Part shown: positions 44,561 through 53,300 of the stretch, piece by piece | Layout: every line of letters begins with the position of its first letter | How positions within the stretch are numbered: the first letter of the stretch is position 1 | Source of the DNA: Phaeosaccion multiseriatum | Lineage: Eukaryota > Ochrophyta, other classes | DNA: 64,000 nucleotides | Assembly: GCA_965112735.1 (NCBI GenBank) | Contig: OZ218963.1 | Coordinates: forward strand, 1,612,001 to 1,676,000 | Direction: 5' to 3' | Translations under genes and position numbers: made by a program | The notes under the pieces: generated by a model | Seen by the model: the letters and a program-made list of their open reading frames with translations, nothing else | Database searches by the model: none | What the model was told of the DNA's origin: nothing

Positions 44561-44866
44561 AGGGAGGGAGGGAGGGAGGGAGGGAGGGAGGGAGGGAGGG
44601 AGGGAGGGAGGGAAGGAGGGCGGGAGGGAGGGAGGGAGGGAGGGAGGGAGGGAGGGAGGGAGGGAGGGAGGGAGGGAGGGAGGGAGGGAGGGAGGGAGGG
44701 AGGGAGGGAGGGAGGGAGGGAGGGAGGGAGGGAGGGAGGGAGGGAGGGAGGGAGGGAGGGAGGGAGGGAGGGAGGGAGGGAGGGAGGGAGGGAGGGAGGG
44801 AGGGAGGGAGGGAGGGAGGGAGGGAGGGAGGGAGGGAGGGAGGGAGGGAGGGAGGGAGGGAGGGAG
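44561..44866. repeat. (GGGA)n array flanked by inverted 17-mers
   Basis: About 306 bp of GGGA tetramers with a short interruption near 44613-44623. It is bounded by ATCTTGTCCAGGGTCGA on the left and its exact reverse complement, TCGACCCTGGACAAGAT, on the right. Confidence 0.92.
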
Positions 44867-45020
44867 TCGACCCTGGACAAGATCATCTGATTCTGATTAC
44901 GACCGGCGCCAGCCGGTCTGGTTGCTTACAGCCGGTGACCAGCCGGCCTGATTACTGATTTTGGCCGGGGGCTGATTACTGGTTGCGGCCGGCGCACACC
45001 GTAATCTTGTCCAGGGTCGA
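44867..45020. mobile_element. 154-bp GC-palindrome element with perfect 17-bp TIRs
   Basis: Starts TCGACCCTGGACAAGAT and ends with its exact reverse complement. Inside are CTGATTAC..GATTA spacers alternating with CCGGCGCCAGCCGG-like palindromes. No coding capacity. It behaves like a MITE-type (non-autonomous, hairpin-forming) unit, but a target-site duplication is not evident here. Confidence 0.7.
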
Positions 45021-45158
45021 TAGGCCTAGGCCGCTGCCGGGGGGGCTGCGCCAAAAATAGGCCTAGGCCGGGGACCTGCGGCCCCCTCTAGGCCGGCCGA
45101 ATTTCGTCTCTAGGCCTAGCTGGGCTTCTGGCTAGGCCAGTCTGGAGCCGACCGTTTG

Positions 45159-45318
45159 TCAACCCCTGATACACTATCCGCTATCGCTGGCGCCAGCTAT
45201 CCGCTGTCGCCGGCGCCAGCCGGCACGCTATCCGCTATCGGCCGGCGCCAGCCAGCCGGCGCGCTATGCCCCCCGGGGCCCGATAGCGCGCTGAGGAGGT
45301 GCATGCATCAGGGGTTGA
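45159..45318. mobile_element. 160-bp GC-palindrome element, 12-bp TIRs
   Basis: Bounded by TCAACCCCTGAT and its exact reverse complement. The internal units are CTATCCGCTATCG spacers with GGCGCCAGCCGG palindromes, a different spacer from the 44867 element but the same palindromic core. Confidence 0.65.
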
Positions 45319-45713
45319 GTACCCAACCGAAAGGGTTGCCCGCGGAATTTTTTTGGCCGCTGCTAAACCGTAGAAGGCGAAAGAACCGTAGAAAGGCCTC
45401 TGAGTGGGCTGAGAGAGGACCTTAGGTCGTGTGCAGTGTGCAGTGTGAGCAGAGAAGAAAGAAATTTTTTACTGAAAAAAGGGGGGGGGGAGAATTTATG
45501 AAGAGGGGCTCAGCAGCTACAGGGCCAAACCAAAACAATGCATTTGGTCGCGTTCACTATTATCGTCGCCATGCAGCTACTGGTACATGCATGAGCCGGT
45601 CTGCTCTCGTGATATCACCCCGCGCCCCCCAAACCATGAGTAACACTATTATGCCAACGATGAAACCGTCATTCCCCCCCCCCCACACAGGAGGAAGACT
45701 GGTATAGTATGGG

Positions 45714-45870
45714 GACAGTATTAGGGGTCCAACGTTTCGGTAGCACCAATCCTCCGGTATGAAGGTGTAGGACTCACCGAGCGCACCTTTTGTTACGATA
45801 AAGGCATCCCAATATGCCTTCATTTTTTTTTTCAGACTGAAGGCATAATGGGATGCCTTATATCGTAACA
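45714..45870. mobile_element. Left copy of hairpin-plus-body element
   Basis: 45791-45870 is a near-perfect inverted repeat of two 32-33 bp arms (TGTTACGATAAAGGCATCCC... and its complement) around a T-rich loop. The 77 bp to its left (45714-45790) is, reverse-complemented, clearly similar to the body of the right-hand copy at 46477-46556 (shared CTACACCTTC, GCTACCGA, TACTGT). It lacks the extra terminal arm seen in the right copy. Confidence 0.8.
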
Positions 45871-45883
45871 GAGTTGCAACGCC

Positions 45884-46375
45884 ATGTACCGTGGTATACT
45901 TGTTCAAGACGAGAGGATGTTGTACGACGGGATCTCCACTTTGGATATCTCAGTTCTCCCCAATGTTATCCACCTACCGGCCGCGACATTTCAGAGCAGG
46001 AGAAAAAGGGGGGGGAATGGTGGAAGCAGCGGCCTGCGTGCTGAAGGAGGTGGCAGAAGTACATGCATCCCAAGATGGGATGGCACAGAGCCCGGGAAGG
46101 TGGACTTGTGTGTGGACACTGATTTGGATCTGTGTAAGCTCCCAAGTTTTGTATGGCTTCAAAGTCATTCGATTAACCATGTGGACAGCTTCACCGCGCA
46201 GCTTTTTTCATGTGTCTGGGACGGGGTGCTGCAGGACAATAAAGGTAAGTATGTCCTTGCTGTTCCCGTCGTTGCCTGACTGATGCCCTTAGGGTTTGAT
46301 CCCACCAGAGTCATGACGCTCTTCTGTGATGCTGACGATGCTCCGCTCGTTCCCTCTTATCCTGCAGGATGTTGA
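45884..46375 (+). CDS. Small spliced ORF framed by hairpin elements, unknown product
   Basis: From ATG 45884 (MYRGILVQDERMLYDGISTL) to 46244, then a 48-bp intron (GTAAGT...CCCTTAG, 46245-46292), then 46293-46375 (FDPTRVMTLFCDADDAPLVP on to SYPAGC and TGA). The junction keeps frame and gives about 147 residues. The first 30 residues faintly resemble a ubiquitin-like strand-loop pattern (ILVQDERMLYD). No family recognised. An upstream ATG at 45538 opens a signal-peptide-like MHLVAFTIIVAMQLLVHA, and could be a first exon with the left element in its intron. The ATG is 13 bp after the left hairpin and the stop is 9 bp before the right one. Confidence 0.4.
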
Positions 46376-46384
46376 GGGGGTTGT

Positions 46385-46609
46385 TGTTACGATATAAGAC
46401 ATCTCAATATGCCTTCAGTATTATCCGAACGTTTGGATAATACTGAAGGCATATTGGGATGCCTTATATCGTAACAAAAGGTGGGTTCCTTGAGCCCTAC
46501 ACCTTCGCACCGGGGGGTTGGCGCTACCGACACGTTCGTCCCTAAATACTGTATTTTCCAAACGTTCGGATAATACTGAAGGCATATTGAGATGTCTTAT
46601 ATCGTAACA
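46385..46609. mobile_element. 225-bp element with ~53-bp TIRs and 5-bp TSD
   Basis: Begins TGTTACGATATAAGACATCT and ends with the exact reverse complement; the arms stay identical for about 53 bp. GTTGT directly precedes (46380-46384) and follows (46610-46614) it, as a target-site duplication. Inside, 46385-46476 is itself a 92-bp hairpin, followed by an 80-bp body. No ORF: a MITE-like DNA element. Confidence 0.85.
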
Positions 46610-46614
46610 GTTGT

Positions 46615-48102
46615 ACCAGCGCATGACCGTGATACCACCCCACCACGAGTTTTGCCAAGTCTTCGCCTTGATTCGGTCGGTCCCGACAGGGTAGCAGCAG
46701 CAGCCACAGGTCCACAGGAGCTGAAGCAAGTCTTAGACGGGGATCAAGGCGAGAAGAGTCTTCTCTAAGCCGCCTCGCGCTTGGCGTGGTAAGAAGAAAG
46801 GTATTTTTGCTGTCTCGCGCGCCGCAATGTATCATCGCATTCTCGATTTAGAGGAAGGAGGGGGGGGGCTCTGGGTGGGCTCCAGGACCGAAGGCATGGC
46901 GGGCTGATAGAGAGACCTCCAAGGGACCAAGATGACGGGCTTGAGTGTGCATGGGCGGGTCAGAGAGCAGAAGGGAAAAGCTAAGGGGGAAGTTAAGGAG
47001 ACCACCTTCTCCGCGGGTCGAAGATGATTTGGGCGCTTTGCTGTGGGCTGTTTGGACCTAATTTGGACGAATGTAAGCATAGTAGAGGACTACACACACT
47101 CATACTGCAAGAGGGACACTTATTGGGGGTGTACAGGGCCGTCTACGGTTTATTTTTGCCCCGACGGTTTCTGCCGCCCGCCCGCGGCAGATTTTTCCAA
47201 ATGTGCGACGCTTTCCGAATAATGTTATCGGTGTGGCCTCGTGGACCGGAAGGCCTCCTGCCATGCCGCGAACGCTACAAAAGGAGTTTCCTTGGATCAA
47301 GATTTCCCTCTTGCAGAGCTCCACGGTGCCGTATCCTCATATCCATGCCTCGCTGGAAATTCTCCCTCGACTCAGGCAGATTTGTCGTCCATAATGCAGA
47401 CAAAGAAGGGGGCAAGCGGCAATTCAAGTGGACCAGGACATCCATAGGGACAAAGCAAGGAAGCGGAGACAGCCTCCTGGTGCTCCTGTCTCACTTATCT
47501 GTGCTGTCGCGCCCTGTCGCCAGGCTTGATTCAGTCTACCCCCCCCAAAAGGCGTCGCAAGGCAGGGGAGAGGCGGCTCCATGTTAGCCTCAGGGCCAAG
47601 GGCAGTGACGACCCTTCCCGGAACAGCTCTCAGTAGCCTCCTAGAGGCCTACCGCTCACTCCAAGTTCGATGAGATGTGCGTACGGGCTGATTAAGTGGA
47701 GTGGTGTATTTAATAGACGTTACTAATGTGATCGATGATGTCCTGTCCTTACGCTTACCCCGATGTCCTTTATTCCCTTGTCCTGATACTCCTTTCCCTA
47801 CTACACGGCCTTGTCACTTCCCTTTGCCGCCTACACGGCCTCATCCCTTTGCCCCCCCGACACGGCTTCGTCACTGAACCGCCCCTCCCACTGTCCCGAA
47901 TTTGACCGAAATAGACCTCCTCGATATCCCCTGTCGATGTCCTGCCCATACACTTACATGAGCAGCCGCCTCGACGAAACACTCGAAAAGGACGCTGGAA
48001 GCAGACGCACGGAAACTGCCTGCCACCCACACCCCTCCCCCCCCCCTCCCCACACACACACGCACACACACACACATATACATATATACTCGTTGCTATT
48101 AT
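46615..48102. other. Accessory intergenic region without assigned gene
   Basis: An open plus-strand frame at 47024-47587 and shorter overlapping ones look partly protein-like but in inconsistent frames, so I assign none. Degenerate ~28-bp repeats with CACGGCCT/CACGGCTT occupy 47800-47880, and a CA-rich tract 48050-48080. Probably decayed sequence. Confidence 0.35.
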
Positions 48103-48515
48103 TTACATCGCGTCGATCGGCGGGGGCAGCTCTGGGATGGATCCCAGCACAAAGTGAGAGCCTGCAAACAGCGCCGCCATACTCGCTGCTTTCGTCGAAC
48201 CTCTTTGCTGCCCATGCGACTCCCGAGCGCCAACGGGTGCATCAACAGCGGTTGAGGCCGTGCTCTGTTGCGGTTGCTGCTCCTGCTGCTGCCGCTGCTG
48301 CGGCTTCCTTCCTCGGAAACCACCCACCTCATCTGTCCCCACCAGCTCCGCCAGACCCGACGACTGGGCTCTGGGGGCGCCCCCCGCTCCTCCTCCATTG
48401 TGAAAGGGCGCACTACCGGTCCTTCCCCCGACCGCGCCTCCGCCCCACCCACCCGTGCCCGTATTCTGTTCTCTTCCTCCTCCTCCTCCTCCCCCTCCCC
48501 CCCCTCCTGCTCCTC

Positions 48516-48550
<35 letters not shown>

Positions 48551-49677
48551 CCAAAGCCTCGGATATTTCCCGCTGCACCAAATCCAACGCTTTTCTGAAC
48601 ACCACCAGGGGCTCCAAAGCCACTGGTCCTGTTCGTGTTGGTGCTTACAGCAGATAAACCTGTGCCTCTTCTGCCGAACCCACTTCCGCTACTACCGCCA
48701 AACCCCTGCCGTTGCTGCTGCTGTTGCGAACTTTGTTGCAAGTCGTCTCCCATGACCTCATCCCCCAGACTCTGTTGATGCCGGAGCGGAGATGAAAAGC
48801 GTTGCGGCGGCTGGTGTGGATTGTTTTGCTGGTACTGTTGCTGTCGTCTCTGAGGCTCCTGGTGCTGCTGCTGGTGCTGCTGCTGGTGCTGCTGCTCGTG
48901 CTGCTGCTCGTGCTGCTGCTCTCGCCCGGATCGCGTCGAGCCCCCCCTTCCAAAGCCCCCCCCCGAACCGAAGCCATTTCGGCCTGATCCGCCGCGTCCT
49001 TGAGACTCAAAAGTCGCCTTGCCTCTGTGAGGGGATGCAGACCGCCCGTCGTGTCCTCCTCCTCCAGTCCGGCCAAAACCCCCACCACCGCCTCCTCCGC
49101 CAACACCAAAGCCACGGCCTTGCCGTTGGCCGCGATTGCCGCCGCTCTAGTGGACGAATCTGCAGGACAAAAAAGCACAAGCAGGAAAATATCAGAAGAA
49201 AGTTTCCGGTATACGCAGGGCAGCTTCCAAACACTCGTGCCCGCACTGGAGATCCCATCACCAAGGCCCGGTGATGTAAGAGGCGGCCACATACCTGCAT
49301 GAGTCGCCAAAGCGGCAGTGCCCATCTTGAGCAAAGTTGCGGCACGCCTGCTGCAATCCGCCGCTGCCTTTTTCTTGCTGCTGCTGCGAACCGCTCCCGC
49401 TTCCACCATCCGCACTATTGTGGCGATTGTTTTGGCGCTGACTTTGTCTTTGTTGACGTTGTGGTTGCTGCTGCTTCTGCTGCTGGTGGTGGTTGTTGTT
49501 GTTGTTGTTGCTTCTCCCTCCTCCAAAGCCTCGACTCGAGCTCCCGAAGCCGCTGCCGCTCTTACCTCCGCTGTTACCCCAACCACCTGCTCCTGGTGCT
49601 ACTTGGCGGGGGTTTGCACCGAACCTCGTCCCTCTGGGCGCTCCAAAACCCCCACCCCTTGCGCCAAACCCGCTCAT
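48103..49677 (-). CDS. NUP42: NUP42/NLP1-like nucleoporin (CCCH finger, FG repeats), with in-frame TAG
   Basis: Exon 1 (49677-49295) encodes an FG/GFG-rich, Gln/Asn-rich N-terminus and the start of a CCCH finger (CRNFAQDGHCRFGDSC). Splicing to 49159 (phase 2) supplies RFVH, completing C-x8-C-x5-C-x3-H. The next codon is TAG (49149-49147). Beyond it the same frame stays open to 48103 with GFG repeats, Gln runs, a polyglycine tract and a C-terminus FVLGSIPELPPPIDAM. That end matches the Gle1-binding tail of NUP42/Rip1, which works at the cytoplasmic face of the pore in mRNA export. The full frame would be about 479 residues. The TAG is a real mutation, an assembly error, readthrough, or a sign of alternative splicing. 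Confidence 0.75.
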
Positions 49678-49775
49678 CGCGCCCCCGAGAGGCAACAAAA
49701 GAATTGAGAGGGGAGCTTACTCTCTAAGCTCGCAAGTTGGTACGCGAAATGCCAACTGTGATTCACGGCTGGCAC

Positions 49776-50073
49776 GCTCGGCCCTGGAAGAGGTTATCAG
49801 ATTACTGATTACGGCCGGCGCAGCCGGCCTGATTACTGATTACTGCCGGCGCCAGCCGGCCTGATTACTGATTATGGCGCCAGCCGGGCCTGATTACTGA
49901 TTATGGCCGGCGCCAGCCGGGTCTGATTACTGATTACTGATTATGACCGGCGCCAGCCGGCCTGATTACTGATTATGACGGGCGCTAGCCGGCCTGATTA
50001 CTTATTATTGGCGCCAGCCGGCCTGATTACTGATTATGACCGGCGCACACTGTAACCTCTTCCAGGGCCGAGC
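49776..50073. mobile_element. 298-bp GC-palindrome element with 21-bp TIRs
   Basis: Begins with G plus CTCGGCCCTGGAAGAGGTTA and ends with the exact reverse complement. Inside are about eight units of CTGATTACTGATTA plus CCGGCGCCAGCCGG. CACG precedes the CTCGG end and follows the CCGAG end, a possible 4-bp target duplication. It sits 5' of the NUP42-like gene. A lone palindrome (GGCCGGCGCCAGCCGGCC) lies at about 50115-50132. Confidence 0.78.
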
Positions 50074-50304
50074 ACGCATTTTCGGCTCTTCCATCTTTTT
50101 GCTTTTTGCTTCTGGCCGGCGCCAGCCGGCCTTCTTCCTGCTTCTGGGCTGGCCTGTCTCAGAAGCATGTCAGGGGCCGAGCATTTCGCATTGCTTCTTG
50201 CTTTCAATTTCTTCCCACCTACAGTACTTAACAACCAATTTGAAGTCTGTAAGTGGAAGGCCTCTATTTTCCCCTCACCATAACAGTCTATTCTATGTAT
50301 GTAA

Positions 50305-53300
50305 TCACATCTCAGCAAAGTCTATAATATCCGACGGCGTGGTGCAGTCCTCCCATTCCACACGAATGTCCCGCGGTGTTCCTTCATACGGCTGCGGAAT
50401 CTGCACCTGCAGCGTGCCCAGGCCACTCGTCTCATCCACCGAGTAAGAGTGCTTAACGTCCTTCCCGTCCAAGCTCACGTGGTGAGGAGTGTGCGAGCAG
50501 TAGGCCAGAAAGCGGCCACTGCCCTTCACCTTGACGCTAACCTGCGCTGTCCCACCTTCCGCAGTTGCTTTGAGCTGCTCGCTGACCACGGCACCGCCCG
50601 CATTGAACATGTCCGCGAGACCCACGCTGGCCCATTTCACCTGCCCTACTCTATTCACCTCGGACATGGCAGCCAGCTCGTACCGGTGAGTCCCCAGGCT
50701 GATTGGTAGAGCGTCGTCAAGACCTCCCAACGACAGCGTCTTCTGCTCAAAGAGGTACGTGACGAATTGGCGCGTCCTGCTGCTGCTGCTGCTGCTGCTG
50801 CTACTGCCCTCACGCTCCTTCACAAGAACATGGCAGTCTCGGGGACAGACGGTGCCCTTCTCTTCGTCCTTGGCGTCAAGGGAATCCTTGTCGTACGTGA
50901 GCTTGTTCACAAATGCGTACTTCCGCAGTCTCTGATTCCAGGCACTGCCCGCGATGTTGAACATTCCTACAACGCCGTGCCCTGCAGCCGGATTCTCCGT
51001 CCAAATAGACAGCAGGCCGCCCCCGGGCTGCTGCGGGTCGGAAAACAGACTCTTGAGTGTCGGGAGGGCATTCTGCAGTGGCCTGAGCACGCTCCCATCG
51101 TCCAGCACAATCCTTTTCAGCAGCTCCACATCATGCTCGCCGGGTCTGTCGCTGATGTAGACAGGGCCGCCACTGATGGCTCGACTCGCGGCATGCATCC
51201 AGCTCACGGTCCCAAGCGTGGTTTGGAACATGTCCTGTGGTACAGAATAATAGTTGCATAGGTTGCGTACGAGGCGGGTGGGAAAGAAAAGGAGCCTTAG
51301 CTTCGTATAGTTGGGTTCGGTTGGGGTGAGAAAGGAGGAAAGCCCCCAAATGCCCCCTGAAAAAGGAACCGGCCAGCGTAATAAATATACCTATTTGATT
51401 GAGCAAGAGAGCAAGACGGACGGCGCAATCAATGTCCCCAACACACAACCCCTTTCACTCACCCAATCCTGCAGGCCGCAGTTGCTGATGAGAAGCGAGT
51501 TGAAGGCGTTGGCGTATATGTGCACGCCGTGTGAAGCCGCGTCACGGGGGTAGAAGTCATCGCTTCCGCGCACGACGGGCCGACGCTCGTAGCACGAGGG
51601 CAGCTGAGGGCCGGACGGAAGGGGCCGTGACATTCATAGCGCAGAAAGGAACGAGCACGCACAGGACGGGTGGGGGGTAAGGATGAGGAGGAGGAGGAGG
51701 AGGAGGAGGAGGAGGAGGAGAATGAGGAGGAGGAGGAGGAGGAGGAGGAGGAGAATGAGGAGGAGGAGGAGGAGGAGGAGGAGGAGGAGGAGGAGGAGGA
51801 GGAGGAGGAGGAGGAGGAGGAGGAGGAGGAGGAGGAGGAGGAGGAGGAGGAGGAGGAGAATGAGGAGGAGGAGGAGGAGGAGGAGGAGGAGGAGGAGGAG
51901 GAGGAGGAGAAGGAGGAGGAGGAGGAGGAGGAGGAGGAGGAGGAGGAGGAGGAGGAGGAGGAGGAGGAGGAGGAGGAGGAGGAGGAGGAGAGTGAAGAAT
52001 ACAAGGTGCGAGCTTCAAGGCAAGTTTCCTTTCTTTTTTCGTACCTGTAGAAGAATCTCGTTGTCGTGATTCATGCAGTGAATAATTCTAATATAAAGGA
52101 CATAAAAGAACAGAGGGATGAGTAATGAATTGGATGCTGCCGTTCACCCGCCGACCTCTCCTCACCTGCCTCCAGCACCCAAGGGCCCGTCTGTGTCGCG
52201 AAAGTGCTTCTTCACACTCCTGCTCAGGGCATTGTGCACTGACCGCGTGAGACTCACGCTACCACCCTGCCCGTTGCCAACAAAGTTCAGCACGCTCTGA
52301 GCGGAGAAAAGAAGCACGGCGAGAGGGGCAAACAAACAAACAAACAAACAAACAAACAAACAAACAAACAGCGGTTAGAAACACACCTGTCCTGTCACCG
52401 CACCACAGCAAGCAAAACCCTACCCTAGCTACAGGAGGGTGGTGGATACACACCGTCTGCCTGTGTGTATGTGCGTCAGCCTGCCCGATGGGTGCGTGCC
52501 TATATACCTGCGCATCGACCTTGACCCCATCCACGCCTTGCTCGGCCAGGTACTGGTGGTAGTCATCGTAAAAGGCCCGAATGTGCTTGGCAGGGACCAC
52601 TCCGAAACGCTTGTTCAGAAACCTGCACACGAGGAAGAACATCTTCATCTCTGGGTCCACCTGCACAATGCCGGGAGGGGCCTTGAGGGAAGCTCGGACA
52701 GGCTCATATGCCTCCAGATCCGGGGAATCTAAAGATACGGGGAAAGGGAGAGAGAGAGGGGGGGGGGGGGGGCACAGGGGAGAATGAAACGTAGCTTCGG
52801 ACTCGTTCTTTCCTTCACTCAAACCCTTTCGCCACTTCTTTGAGCCCCTGCCTACGAATATCTCCTTGTGGGCGCGTTGGTTCACCTTGTTAAGCCCCTC
52901 TCCTCATATATAGGAGAAGTGCTCGCCCTTATCAGACCATCAGATACGTCCCCAGACCAACACACCCTCTCCACCCGACACATGGCATGTATGACTTACC
53001 CAGGTCCACTCCAGCCCAGTAGCCTGCGATGGCGTGCCACACGAGGAAGTAGTCGATGTCGTACTCGCCCTTGGCCTACACCATACGACAAGATTCAAGA
53101 TTCAAAAATGAGCGCGCCAGCCACTGAGGCACCGATACTTCAAGTCATCCCACAAACCTCGCCTTGTACAGCAGCGATATGTTTGGGGCCGATAGCACAC
53201 GAGACTATTCTACTCACCTTGCTCACTGTTCTCTTCAAATCGTACCCCTTCTCGTTGTCTCTGAACTTTTCATTCGCTCTGAGTGAGGTGAGGTGGTCCA

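Noticed and set aside
44547-44951. Poly(GREG) and poly(PPSL) open frames
   Set aside because: Generated by the GGGA tetramer array, with no start context or codon signal.
47024-47587. 187-codon plus-strand open frame
   Set aside because: Composition is uneven, neighbouring frames look equally plausible, and no splice structure or family match supports it.
48645-49586. 313-codon minus-strand frame with Ser-Thr repeats in the NUP42-like gene
   Set aside because: It is a shifted frame of the same DNA. The FG repeats and the Gle1-binding-like tail are in the other frame. It is kept only as a possible alternative-splice product.
49776-50073. CRISPR-like regular repeats with spacers
   Set aside because: The repeats are palindromic but the spacers are themselves the same sequence, the host is eukaryotic, and no cas genes are present. 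It fits a hairpin element.
51557-52018. Poly-Pro, poly-Ser, poly-Glu and poly-Arg open frames
   Set aside because: They are the six frames of one intronic GAG/CTC repeat.
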